Source: Chryseobacterium culicis (GTDB taxonomy: Bacteria; Bacteroidota; Bacteroidia; Flavobacteriales; Weeksellaceae). From it: a DNA stretch of 64,000 bases. Every line of letters begins with the position of its first letter. Position 1 is the stretch's first letter. The notes beneath the pieces are model-generated. The model saw nothing but the letters and a program-made list of their open reading frames with translations. It made no database searches and was not told the origin of the DNA. The DNA lies in contig NZ_FNWQ01000003.1 in NCBI RefSeq assembly GCF_900108365.1, positions 682,001-746,000 on the forward strand, given 5' to 3'. The position numbers and the translations under genes were made by a program. Shown piece after piece: positions 16,353 through 25,456 of the stretch.

Positions 16353-17738
16353 TTACTCTACTTCTTCAAAGAATTTTTTTACTTTTTCCATTAACGATTG
16401 CCCGAAGGTCAGCTTTGCTTTTCTGCTCTCCTGTCTCTCGTTTTCAAAAGACTGCTGCTCCTGAACTGGTGCTGCCTGCGGAACGGGTTGAGCTGTTTCC
16501 GGCTGTACTGCAGCAGTTTCCTGCTTTGGCTGCTCGGCTGCAACTTCAATCACTTCATCAGCATTCTGTTTTTTGTCTCTGATCTTTAAACTTTCCATCA
16601 GTAACCCGATAGAGGTAGCAAATTCAGGGCCTTTCAGGTACTGATTCTTATCATTGGCAATATATTCATTGGCAAAACCGATTCTGCTGTCAAAACCTGT
16701 CGTATAATTCGCAAGCTGACGAAGGTGTTTTAGGTTTGATCCACCTCCTGTAAGAACGATTCCTGCAATCAGTTTTTTCTTCTGCTCAAAAGCACCGTAT
16801 GCTTTCAGTTCTGTATTTACCATTTCCAAAACTTCTTCTACTCTTGCATTGATGATCTGTGCTAACGTTTTTAAAGAAATTTCTTTGTCTGGTCTTCCAT
16901 GAAGCCCGGGAATGGTTACAAAAGTACTATCTTTTTCTAATTCGGGAACAGCCGAACCGAACTTTACTTTCAGTTGTTCTGCATGTTTTTCGATAATAGA
17001 GCAGCCTTCTTTGATATCTTCCGTAATAATTCCGCCTCCGTACGGGATCACGCAGGTATGACGGATGATATTATCTTTAAATATAGCAATATCTGTTGTA
17101 CCTCCACCAATATCAACGATGGCTACACCAGCTTCTTTCTCTTCTTTGGTAAGAACAGCTTCTGAAGAGGCTAACGGCTCCAAAGTAAGAGCTTCCATTT
17201 CCAGCCCGGCTTCACGAACGCATCTTGCAATGTTTCTGATGCTGCCCATTTGGCCTACAACAACGTGGAAATTAGCTTCTAAACGCTTTCCGTGCATTCC
17301 CACAGGCTCTTGAATCTCCCCTTCAGAATCTACTTTATATTCCTGAGGAAGTACGTGGATAATTTCTTCTCCAGGAAGCATAACCAGTTTTTTCACCTGA
17401 TCTTTTAATGCTTCGATGTCATCGTCGGTGATAAATTTATCCGGATGTTCACGCATAATATAATCAGAGTGCTGCAGAGAACGTATGTGTTTTCCTGCAA
17501 TACCTACCGTAACTTTGCGGATGGGAACGCCAGCACTGGATTGTGCTTCGGATACTGCAGCCTTGATTGAATTGATGGTTTGCGAAATATTATTCACAAT
17601 CCCTTTATGAACCCCAAGACTTTTAGCTTTTCCTACACCGAGAACTTCTATTTTCCCGTGTGCATTCCTTCTTCCGACAATCGCGACTATCTTCGTTGTC
17701 CCGATGTCCAGACCTACTGAATACTCTTGATTTTCCAT
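16353..17738 (-). CDS. ftsA: cell division protein FtsA
   Basis: 461 residues. Actin-like ATPase: SVGLDIGTTKIVAIVG at the N-terminus, the SHS2 (1C) domain, VAIVDIGGGTTDIAIF, and GIVLTGGGSNLKHL. The C-terminal ~80 residues are a Gln/Pro/Ala-rich linker ending in an amphipathic FGQSLMEKVKKFFEEVE helix, the usual membrane anchor of FtsA. It tethers FtsZ filaments to the membrane. It lies between ftsQ and ftsZ. Confidence 0.97.
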   Translation of the reverse strand: MENQEYSVGLDIGTTKIVAIVGRRNAHGKIEVLGVGKAKSLGVHKGIVNNISQTINSIKAAVSEAQSSAGVPIRKVTVGIAGKHIRSLQHSDYIMREHPDKFITDDDIEALKDQVKKLVMLPGEEIIHVLPQEYKVDSEGEIQEPVGMHGKRLEANFHVVVGQMGSIRNIARCVREAGLEMEALTLEPLASSEAVLTKEEKEAGVAIVDIGGGTTDIAIFKDNIIRHTCVIPYGGGIITEDIKEGCSIIEKHAEQLKVKFGSAVPELEKDSTFVTIPGLHGRPDKEISLKTLAQIINARVEEVLEMVNTELKAYGAFEQKKKLIAGIVLTGGGSNLKHLRQLANYTTGFDSRIGFANEYIANDKNQYLKGPEFATSIGLLMESLKIRDKKQNADEVIEVAAEQPKQETAAVQPETAQPVPQAAPVQEQQSFENERQESRKAKLTFGQSLMEKVKKFFEEVE

Positions 17739-17823
17739 TTTTATATCGATTTGATTTTTTCTACTTTTTCCTTTTTTATTGATAAGGATATGCTCCTATT
17801 TGTGTATAAATGTCCTGAGGGAC

Positions 17824-18789
17824 TTATTCTATCTTTACTTTAGCTTTGGGCTTTGGTTTTGCCGCAGCAGCCGTTTTTTTCTCTGTTTTTTTCGTTTCAT
17901 TTGTATGTGTTTTCGGTTTTGTAGTCTCTTTTGGCTTAACCGCTGCGGAGCCTGCTTTTTTTGCTTCCGCTGTTTTTGGCTTACTCTCAGTTTTTTTAGT
18001 CGCTGCAGCAGGAGCTTTTGCCAGTTCCATTTTGCCGGCTTTTAAAATACTGTCATTATCTTTAAAGTAAGGATTTAAAGTAGTGACAATCTGGTTCTGG
18101 TATTTCACAGAGACCATACTGTATTTCTGAGGATCCTGAAAAACCAGGTATTTCTCTACAAAAGTTTTAAATCCTTTCACTTTAAAATCAATATTATCAA
18201 GGTCTCCGATCTCTACTCTGTAATTCCCTTCGCTTGTCAGGAGGCTATAACTGTCTTTATTTTTTGAGATTCCGATAAAATATTTCTTACTGAAATCATC
18301 TTTGTCAATTTTTTCTACCAGCTCAGCCAGCTTTTCATATTCATCTGGCTTTACATTTCCGGTTACCAGCATACAGGGATGTGAATAGGTTCTTGAAATA
18401 GGGAACTCAATTCCTTTTTCATCTACATAAAAGTCTTTTCCGTCTTTATTCAGTCTGAAGACAGGAACTCTCTGTCTGATGTCCAGATTCAGCTTTCCGT
18501 TCAGATTCAGGTAGACATTGGCACTGTCAACGGCCGGAAGAGCATTGATCTTTTTTTCTAAAGAAGGAATATTAAGATCCCCCACATTTCCCGATGGATT
18601 TTCTTTTTTTACAATCTCCCGGATATCTTTTTCGTCCACAAAATATACGGGAGTTTTCTCACTCATTTTTACAGAAATCTTATTGTCTGTAATCTGTTGG
18701 CGGCTGAATCTCTTCAATGAGAAACTCAGTAACAATCCAAGGATGATTACCGTGACAGCAATTTTTAATATTCTGTATTTATTTTTCAT
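17824..18789 (-). CDS. ftsQ: cell division protein FtsQ with a basic C-terminal tail
   Basis: 321 residues. One membrane segment at ~8-26. A periplasmic POTRA-like beta region at ~43-110 follows (VYFVDEKDI..., ALPAVDSANVYLNLNGKLNLDI), then the FtsQ/DivIB domain to ~248. The last ~70 residues (251-321) are a low-complexity tail of Lys, Ala, Pro and Thr with repeated TKK, KPK and AEAKK words. This is unlike usual FtsQ and would lie in the periplasm. Position between murC and ftsA supports the assignment. Confidence 0.93.
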   Translation of the reverse strand: MKNKYRILKIAVTVIILGLLLSFSLKRFSRQQITDNKISVKMSEKTPVYFVDEKDIREIVKKENPSGNVGDLNIPSLEKKINALPAVDSANVYLNLNGKLNLDIRQRVPVFRLNKDGKDFYVDEKGIEFPISRTYSHPCMLVTGNVKPDEYEKLAELVEKIDKDDFSKKYFIGISKNKDSYSLLTSEGNYRVEIGDLDNIDFKVKGFKTFVEKYLVFQDPQKYSMVSVKYQNQIVTTLNPYFKDNDSILKAGKMELAKAPAAATKKTESKPKTAEAKKAGSAAVKPKETTKPKTHTNETKKTEKKTAAAAKPKPKAKVKIE

Positions 18790-18875
18790 ATTTTTCTTTG
18801 GCCGCTACGGCCGCAAAACAATTTTATTTTCCTGTTCGCGAGGGTGTTTCACTCAGCGAAGGCTATAATTTATAC

Positions 18876-20234
18876 TCATATTTTCTCTATCCACTCACAA
18901 ATAGGGTCATATAGAGTGTCTATATTTCCTGCGCCTACCGTAAGGAGGATATCAAAATCTTTTTCTTTTATTTTTTCAAAAGCATCGGACAATGCCGATA
19001 TTTCTTTTTTATCTAATGTTACTTTATCCAGCAGCCAGCCTGAAGTGATTCCTTCAAAATTCTCCTGAAGTTCTCTCGCCGGGTAAATATCAAGAAGGAT
19101 AAGCTCGTCTGCTTTGCTTAAACTTTCTGCAAATCCGTCTGCGAAATCTCTTGTTCTGCTGAAAAGGTGTGGCTGGAAGGCTACCAATAGTTTTTTATCA
19201 GGGTAAAATGTTTTGATTGAGCCCATTACAGCATTGATTTCTGTAGGGTGATGGGCGTAATCATCAATATAAATTTTACCATTTTGATAAATATGTTTCG
19301 TGTATCTTCTTTTAATTCCTTTAAAATTGGCAATTGCCTTTTTCAGCGTATCAAAATCTGCGCCTAAATTATGCAGAATAGCCAGCGCTGCAGTAGCATT
19401 TTCCACATTATGAATCCCCGGAATTTCCCAGACAAAATCTTTTATGGTTTCCGTTGGTGTATGGAAATCAAAATAAATTTTATCATGCTCCATACGCAGG
19501 TTGTCCGAATAATAGTCTGCAGGCTCATTCACCGCATAGGTTTTATGTCCTCTTCCTATTTCTAATCCTTTTCTTACAAAGAGCTGCTGGTCTTCGGGAA
19601 CCAAAGCGGCAAACTGTCTGAATCCTTCTTCAATATGGCTTTTGTCTCCATAAATATCCAGATGGTCGGCATCTGTAGAAGTTACGACTGCCCAATCGGG
19701 AGAAAGGTTCAGAAAACTTCTGTCATATTCATCTGCTTCAACTACGGAATAGGTGGAACCGTTGTACAGGAAGTTGGATTTAAAGTTTTCAGAAATTCCT
19801 CCCAAAAAGCATGAGAAGGGAAGATCTGCTTCTTTACATAAGTGGGCAACAAGCGTAGAAGTGGTTGTCTTTCCATGGGTTCCTGCTATGGCGATACAAT
19901 CTGTATTTTCAGTAATCAGGCCCAAAACCTTAGCTCTTTTTAAAACTTCGAACTGATGTTGGTGGAAATAATCCAATATTCCAAGAGTCTTGATCGCCGG
20001 TGTATAAATAACCAGTGTGTCTTCTTTCTGAAGGGAAGTGATCCTTTCATCAATAAGGTCTTCAAAAACAATATCAATACCTTCATTCATCAGGTTTTGG
20101 GTAAGCTTTGTGTTGGTTTTGTCGTAGCCCAGTACTTTTTTGCCCGAAGCATTGAAATAGCGTGCCAGTGCACTCATTCCGATACCTCCGATTCCAACGA
20201 AGTAAAAAGTTTGATATGTTTGTAAAATGTTCAT
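18876..20234 (-). CDS. murC: UDP-N-acetylmuramate--L-alanine ligase
   Basis: 452 residues, normal for MurC. The N-terminal Rossmann motif FVGIGGIGMSALA binds the UDP moiety. The ATP-binding loop AGTHGKTTTS lies at ~115. Central residues include EADEYDRSFL, and the Mur ligase C-terminal domain has DDYAHHPTEI and FQPHLFSRT. It adds L-Ala to UDP-MurNAc in the cytoplasm. It lies between murG and ftsQ, with spacers of ~144 and 86 nt. The murG-murC spacer carries a half-copy of a dispersed repeat. Confidence 0.98.
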   Translation of the reverse strand: MNILQTYQTFYFVGIGGIGMSALARYFNASGKKVLGYDKTNTKLTQNLMNEGIDIVFEDLIDERITSLQKEDTLVIYTPAIKTLGILDYFHQHQFEVLKRAKVLGLITENTDCIAIAGTHGKTTTSTLVAHLCKEADLPFSCFLGGISENFKSNFLYNGSTYSVVEADEYDRSFLNLSPDWAVVTSTDADHLDIYGDKSHIEEGFRQFAALVPEDQQLFVRKGLEIGRGHKTYAVNEPADYYSDNLRMEHDKIYFDFHTPTETIKDFVWEIPGIHNVENATAALAILHNLGADFDTLKKAIANFKGIKRRYTKHIYQNGKIYIDDYAHHPTEINAVMGSIKTFYPDKKLLVAFQPHLFSRTRDFADGFAESLSKADELILLDIYPARELQENFEGITSGWLLDKVTLDKKEISALSDAFEKIKEKDFDILLTVGAGNIDTLYDPICEWIEKI

Positions 20235-20346
20235 TTATATTTTAATCTTTAATGGCTCCTGACCTTGTTCAGAGCTTTATTTTTATATATTATAAGACTT
20301 TAATCCGCTAAGCTCAATGACCCGCAAATGAATTATATTCTAACGG

Positions 20347-20370
20347 TGTCAGGCTGAGCTTGTCGAAGCC
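20347..20370. repeat. half-element of the TGTCA...GAAGC dispersed repeat
   Basis: TGTCAGGCTGAGCTTGTCGA-AGCC resembles the left arm of the element at 703 and the copy at 46536-46565. It sits in the murG-murC spacer. No matching right arm was found nearby. Confidence 0.4.
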
Positions 20371-20378
20371 TTTTCTGA

Positions 20379-21473
20379 TTATTTTATCACTTTAAAAATC
20401 TCGTCTACAATCTCTTTTGCGGCATTGGGTTTGGCAAAATATTTCAGATTGTCCGACATTTCTTTTCGTACCCTTTCATTTTCGCAGATCTCTGATAGAG
20501 TATTCCAGAATTTTTCGTGCATTTCAACGTCTTTTACCATTCTGGCGGCCTTTTTTTCAACCAGGTTCATGGCATTTTTCGTTTGGTGGTCTTCTGATGC
20601 AAAAGGGAAAGGAACCAAAAGCACGGGTTTTTGTGCTACAGCTAACTCTGAGATGGCAATAGCTCCTGCTCTTGAAACAATGATGTCAGCTGCAGAATAA
20701 GCCTGCTCCATATCTTTGATAAATTCTTTCAAATGAACTGAAGCTGGAAGCTGTAGGCTGGAAGACAATTCTTTGTAATCCAACTTTCCTGTTTGCCAAA
20801 TTAATTGATATCCTTTTTCTTTCAGATTTTCAAGATTTTCTTTCCATGCATTATTCAGTGTTCTGGAGCCTAAAGAACCTCCTACCGACAGAATCGTCAG
20901 TTGGTCTTTATTCAATCCCATTTTTTCTTTTGCCTGAGCAGTATCCAGAATTCCAGAAACAATATTTTCACGAATAGGATTTCCCAGAAATTTTATTTTC
21001 TCTTCCGGAAAGCCTTTTACCTTTGGGTAAGCTGTAAAGACGGCTTTGGCTTTTTTGCTTAATATTTTATTGGTTACCCCTGCATAAGCATTCTGCTCCT
21101 GTATGAAAATCGGAATTCCCATTTTGCTTGCTTCGTAAAGCGCTGGTCCGCTGGCAAAACCGCCTGTTCCTACTGCAAAATCGGGAGCAAAATTTTTAAT
21201 AATCTTTTTAGATTTTGATAAGCTTTTCAGGATCTTAAAAGGCAGTCCAAGGTTGGATAAAAGATTTCCCCTGTCGATGCCGGCAATATCAATCCCCTCT
21301 ATTTTGTAGCCTGCCTGCGGAACTTTTTCCATTTCCATTTTTCCATTGGCACCAATGAACAAAAATTCTGCATCAGGAAATCTGTTTCTGATTTCATCAG
21401 CAATAGCAATGGCTGGGAAGATATGTCCTCCTGTTCCTCCGCCTGATAATAGTATTTTTATTTTTTTGTTCAT
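20379..21473 (-). CDS. murG: UDP-N-acetylglucosamine--N-acetylmuramyl-(pentapeptide) pyrophosphoryl-undecaprenol GlcNAc transferase
   Basis: 364 residues. GT28 family: N-terminal LLSGGGTGGHIFPAIAIADE, GTGGFASGPALYEA, GGSLGSRTLN and C-terminal SRAGAIAISELAVAQKPVLLVPFPFASEDHQTKNA. These are the MurG motifs for lipid I and UDP-GlcNAc. It makes lipid II on the inner membrane face. Its ATG begins one base after the ftsW stop, so translation is very likely coupled. Confidence 0.98.
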   Translation of the reverse strand: MNKKIKILLSGGGTGGHIFPAIAIADEIRNRFPDAEFLFIGANGKMEMEKVPQAGYKIEGIDIAGIDRGNLLSNLGLPFKILKSLSKSKKIIKNFAPDFAVGTGGFASGPALYEASKMGIPIFIQEQNAYAGVTNKILSKKAKAVFTAYPKVKGFPEEKIKFLGNPIRENIVSGILDTAQAKEKMGLNKDQLTILSVGGSLGSRTLNNAWKENLENLKEKGYQLIWQTGKLDYKELSSSLQLPASVHLKEFIKDMEQAYSAADIIVSRAGAIAISELAVAQKPVLLVPFPFASEDHQTKNAMNLVEKKAARMVKDVEMHEKFWNTLSEICENERVRKEMSDNLKYFAKPNAAKEIVDEIFKVIK

Positions 21474-21474
21474 T

Positions 21475-22713
21475 TTAAGCGATATCGTTTATTTCTGCTA
21501 TACTTTGTTTTTTGCCCATTCCTTCTTCATCATAAATCTGGATTCTTGAGCTTATATTTAAGATAATGCCCAGCTGCAGATAGGTCACCAGCATGGATGT
21601 TCCTCCATAACTAATTAAAGGCAGCGGCTGTCCTGTTACCGGGATCAGATTCACCGCCACGGCTATGTTGACCGAGAGTTGAATGAAGATCATTACTCCG
21701 AGACTGAGCACGAGCAACGATCCGAAAAATGCCGGCATTTTACTTGCAATCATCACAATCCTGATCATCATAATCAGGTACAAACTGATCAGAAAAGCGG
21801 CTCCAATCACCCCATATTCTTCCACGATAACCGCGAAAATAAAGTCGGAGGCCGATTGCGGAAGCATTTGCTTCAATGCACTTTTTCCTGGTCCCATTCC
21901 GGTAATTCCGCCATGCACAATAGCGGCTTTGGCCTGCATTACCTGATAATTTTTTGCTTTTACACTCTCATCATCCACATCTGCTGTCTTGGCTTTGCTT
22001 GATGTAAATGTTTCAATACGGCTCATCCATGTATGAACACGGTTTCCACCAATAAGATTCGTATTCAGTGCAATTAACAGGAAGAATACAATGGCTACAA
22101 AAGATGCAGAGATAAATCCTGCAATATATTTCCAGTGAAGCTGTCCTATGACAAGAACAACCACAGAAACCATTAAAATCATTAATGCTGTGGAACCGTT
22201 ATCTTTTGCTACCAGTACAAAAACAAGCAGGATAGGTCCGAAAATATACATGATATTTTCTATCGGAAGCCGTTCTCTGGTGATCTTTTTGGTTAAATAC
22301 CTGCACAGATAAATGATGAGCATTAAAAAGGCAAATGATGAAGGCTGGAAGGAGATGGGGGTTCCCGGGATTTTCAGCCATCTGGAAGCACTGGCTCCGT
22401 CAATGGTCTGTCCGGTAAACATGGTCACAATCAGAAGAACAATCATAAGGCCGAGCAGGATGCTGCTGAGCTTTCCGATGTATTCGTATTTTATAGTTCC
22501 TACCAGTCTCATAATGGCCAGCCCCAAGACTACAAAGAACATATGTTTGATAACGTGACCTGTTGTGGTTCCGTTATTAACAATATATTCGAGATTTGAA
22601 CTTGCTGAATAAACCGGGAAAATAGAGAAGATGGAGATCACAAGGATGACCATCCAAAGTACTTTATCGCCCTTTAGAAATTCAAATCTGTTTTCTGTGT
22701 TCTGTTCGTCCAT
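21475..22713 (-). CDS. ftsW: FtsW/RodA/SpoVE family septal peptidoglycan polymerase
   Basis: 412 residues from ATG 22713 (MDEQNTENRFEFLKGDK). An in-frame ATG 33 nt upstream would overlap the end of murD and lies in a tandem GCCAAT repeat, so I prefer the later start. About ten membrane helices. SEDS signatures: ASRWLKIPG (~115), the conserved Asp in VLVAKDNGSTAL, and VNLIPVTGQPLPLISYGGTSML near the end. SEDS proteins polymerise glycan strands from lipid II together with a class B PBP, here FtsI from the same operon. Confidence 0.96.
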   Translation of the reverse strand: MDEQNTENRFEFLKGDKVLWMVILVISIFSIFPVYSASSNLEYIVNNGTTTGHVIKHMFFVVLGLAIMRLVGTIKYEYIGKLSSILLGLMIVLLIVTMFTGQTIDGASASRWLKIPGTPISFQPSSFAFLMLIIYLCRYLTKKITRERLPIENIMYIFGPILLVFVLVAKDNGSTALMILMVSVVVLVIGQLHWKYIAGFISASFVAIVFFLLIALNTNLIGGNRVHTWMSRIETFTSSKAKTADVDDESVKAKNYQVMQAKAAIVHGGITGMGPGKSALKQMLPQSASDFIFAVIVEEYGVIGAAFLISLYLIMMIRIVMIASKMPAFFGSLLVLSLGVMIFIQLSVNIAVAVNLIPVTGQPLPLISYGGTSMLVTYLQLGIILNISSRIQIYDEEGMGKKQSIAEINDIA

Positions 22714-22735
22714 ATTTAATGCTATTGGCTTCTGG

Positions 22736-24073
22736 CTATTGGCCATTGGCTTTTAATACCTGTTCTTTAAACTGGCGTCCTCTGTCTTCATAGCTTTTAA
22801 ACAAGTCAAAGCTTGCGCAGCACGGAGACAATAAAACGGTATCACCTTTTTTAGCCAGTGATTTTGAAATTCTCACGGCTTCTTCCATACTGGAAGTATC
22901 ATAAATAAGTTCTTTTTTGTCTTTAAAGAAATCGATGATCTTCTTATTATCTACTCCAAGGCAAACAATGGCCTTTACTTTTCTTTTGACTAAGTCTTCA
23001 ATTTCAGTATAGTCATTTCCTTTATCTAATCCGCCAACAATCCATACGGTTGGCGTTTTCATGCTCTCAAGGGCGTAGTAAGTGGCGTTTACATTGGTTG
23101 CTTTACTGTCGTTGATATATTTTACGTTATCAATTTCAGTTACAAACTCTAATCTGTGCTCTACGGCCTGGAATGTCATCAATGAATGTCTGATGCTTTC
23201 ATTGTTGATTTTTAATATCTTACCCGCTATAGAAGCTGCTAAACTGTTGGCTACATTATGATTTCCGAGTAAAGACAATTCATCAACTTTCATGGCGAAT
23301 TCATCTTTCATTTTAACCACAATTTCATCTTCATTGATGAAACCTCCTTCCGGTAGTTTCTCTTTGATGGAGAAAGGAATCATTTTAGCCTTTATTTCAA
23401 GTTTTTCCAGAAGATTTTTGCTCATTTCATCATCTTTATTGTAGATGAAAAAGTTGTCATTCTCCTGATTTTCGGTAATTCGGAATTTAGCTAAAGCATA
23501 TTCTTCATAATTGTAGTTATACTGATCCAGGTGATCCTGAGACAGATTTAACAATAATGAAATATAAGGTCTGAAATTCTGAATATCATCCAGCTGGAAA
23601 GAGCTTACTTCCAGTACATAATATTCATGATTTTCATCTGCCACCTGTCTGGCAAAGCTGTATCCTATATTTCCTCCTAATCCTACGTTTAATCCGTCAT
23701 TTTTCAGGATATAATAGATCAGTGAAGTTGTTGTTGTTTTTCCGTTGCTTCCGGTAATGGCGATGATCTTTGCGTCTGTAAATTCAGAAGCAAATTCAAT
23801 TTCAGAGGACAGCCTGATTCCTTTCTCATGAATCCTGGTGATGATGTCTGCCTTTTTCGGAATTCCGGGACTTTTTACGATCCAGTCAGCATTTAAAATC
23901 CTTTCCTCATTGTGGCTTCCTTCTTCAAATTCAATTTCATTTTCGGTAAGAAACTGCTTATAGTTATCCTTAATGGCTCCTTTGTCTGAAAGAAATACTT
24001 CCAGGCCTTTTTTCTTAGCCAAATAAGCAGCTCCGCATCCGCTTTCTCCACCTCCTAAAACAACTATTTTCAT
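22736..24073 (-). CDS. murD: UDP-N-acetylmuramoylalanine--D-glutamate ligase
   Basis: 445 residues. VVLGGGESGCGAAYLA (N-terminal UDP-binding), IAITGSNGKTTTTSLI (ATP loop, ~110), LSQDHLDQYNY, and the C-terminal NDSKATNVNATYYAL with VWIVGGLDKGNDY, the MurD signature. It adds D-Glu to UDP-MurNAc-L-Ala. The 3' end runs into a tandem GCCAAT-type repeat that also forms the ftsW leader. The upstream spacer to mraY can fold into a degenerate hairpin. Confidence 0.98.
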   Translation of the reverse strand: MKIVVLGGGESGCGAAYLAKKKGLEVFLSDKGAIKDNYKQFLTENEIEFEEGSHNEERILNADWIVKSPGIPKKADIITRIHEKGIRLSSEIEFASEFTDAKIIAITGSNGKTTTTSLIYYILKNDGLNVGLGGNIGYSFARQVADENHEYYVLEVSSFQLDDIQNFRPYISLLLNLSQDHLDQYNYNYEEYALAKFRITENQENDNFFIYNKDDEMSKNLLEKLEIKAKMIPFSIKEKLPEGGFINEDEIVVKMKDEFAMKVDELSLLGNHNVANSLAASIAGKILKINNESIRHSLMTFQAVEHRLEFVTEIDNVKYINDSKATNVNATYYALESMKTPTVWIVGGLDKGNDYTEIEDLVKRKVKAIVCLGVDNKKIIDFFKDKKELIYDTSSMEEAVRISKSLAKKGDTVLLSPCCASFDLFKSYEDRGRQFKEQVLKANGQ

Positions 24074-24135
24074 ATTATAAAAGCTTTATGCTATAGGCTT
24101 TAAGCGTTAGGCTTATTGCTTACAGCTTTTAATTT

Positions 24136-25377
24136 TTATCTCATTTTTAATGTAATCAGACATACAATGGCCAGTATTACCCCGATGATGATCATTCTGT
24201 TCACGATTTTACTTTCGTGAAATCCTTCTTTCTGATAATGGTGGTGTAATGGTGACATTTTGAACAGTCTGTTGTTTTGGGCATATTCCAGCCCGTATTT
24301 TCTTTTTCTGTATTTGAAAACTACTACCTGAAGCATTACAGATACGTTTTCAATAAGGAAGATTCCGCATAATACAGGAATCAGCAATTCTTTTCTTAAA
24401 ATAATGGCTAAAACGGCAATGACTCCTCCCAGCATCAAACTTCCGGTATCTCCCATGAAAACCTGTGCGGGGTAAGTGTTGTACCAGAAGAATCCGATCA
24501 CGGCACCTACCATGGCTACGGCAAAAATGGTGGTTTCTCCCATGTTGGGAAGGAACATGATGTTGAGATAATCTGCAAAGATGATGTTCCCTGAAAGATA
24601 TGCGAAAAGAGCCAGCGTGAGGAGTATAATGGCACTCGTTCCCGCTGCCAGACCATCAATTCCGTCTGTGATATTGGCTCCGTTTGAAACGGCTGTTACA
24701 ATGAAGATCACAATGGGAATAAAGACAATCCATGCCCATTCATGAGCATCTTTATCATTCATCCAGAATAAAATTCCGCTATAATCGAACTCATTATTTT
24801 TGGCAAACGGAACTGTGGAAACCGTAATTTTTTCCGTAGGCATAAAGTTTTGCTCTACGTTGTTTCTGTTCACTACTTTGGCATCTGCATATTTTCTTTT
24901 AACAGTGATATCCGGGTGGAAATACATTGTAATTCCGACAATTAGCCCTAAGCCAACCTGTCCTACAATTTTGAATTTTCCACTTAAACCGTCTTTATTT
25001 TTTTTGATTTTCTTTAAATAATCATCAAGAAAGCCAATAGCACCCATCCAGAACATTGAAACCAGCAGCAGAACAATATAGACATTGGTAATTCTTGTAA
25101 AAAGCAATACCGGAATAATGGTTGCCAGAATGATGATAAGCCCTCCCATGGTAGGAGTTCCTTCTTTTTGTTTTTGACCATCCAATCCCAGATCACGCAC
25201 CAATTCACCCATTTGTTTTGTTCTCAGGTAATTGATTACTCTTTTCCCGTAGACAAGAGCAATAATCAGAGAGAATAGTACAGCCATTCCGGCACGGAAG
25301 GAAATGTATTTCAACAGTCCCAGTCCCGGAACGTGAATTCCATGGTTGGTTAGATATTCGTATAGATAGTATAGCAT
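24136..25377 (-). CDS. mraY: phospho-N-acetylmuramoyl-pentapeptide-transferase
   Basis: 413 residues, ten or so membrane helices. MraY motifs: GTPTMGG (~77), DDYLKK (~120), [12 protein letters not shown] (~240), [12 protein letters not shown] (~310) and PLHHHYQ (~380), which carry the Mg-binding aspartates. A ~70-residue insert after the fifth helix (around [20 protein letters not shown]) is longer than in Proteobacteria, as often in Bacteroidota. It transfers phospho-MurNAc-pentapeptide to undecaprenyl phosphate to make lipid I. Confidence 0.98.
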   Translation of the reverse strand: MLYYLYEYLTNHGIHVPGLGLLKYISFRAGMAVLFSLIIALVYGKRVINYLRTKQMGELVRDLGLDGQKQKEGTPTMGGLIIILATIIPVLLFTRITNVYIVLLLVSMFWMGAIGFLDDYLKKIKKNKDGLSGKFKIVGQVGLGLIVGITMYFHPDITVKRKYADAKVVNRNNVEQNFMPTEKITVSTVPFAKNNEFDYSGILFWMNDKDAHEWAWIVFIPIVIFIVTAVSNGANITDGIDGLAAGTSAIILLTLALFAYLSGNIIFADYLNIMFLPNMGETTIFAVAMVGAVIGFFWYNTYPAQVFMGDTGSLMLGGVIAVLAIILRKELLIPVLCGIFLIENVSVMLQVVVFKYRKRKYGLEYAQNNRLFKMSPLHHHYQKEGFHESKIVNRMIIIGVILAIVCLITLKMR

Positions 25378-25456
25378 AGTTTCAATTGTTAATAAATGAT
25401 CATTGATAATTGATGAATGATAAATCGGTTATTATTGATCAATTATCGTTTATAAT

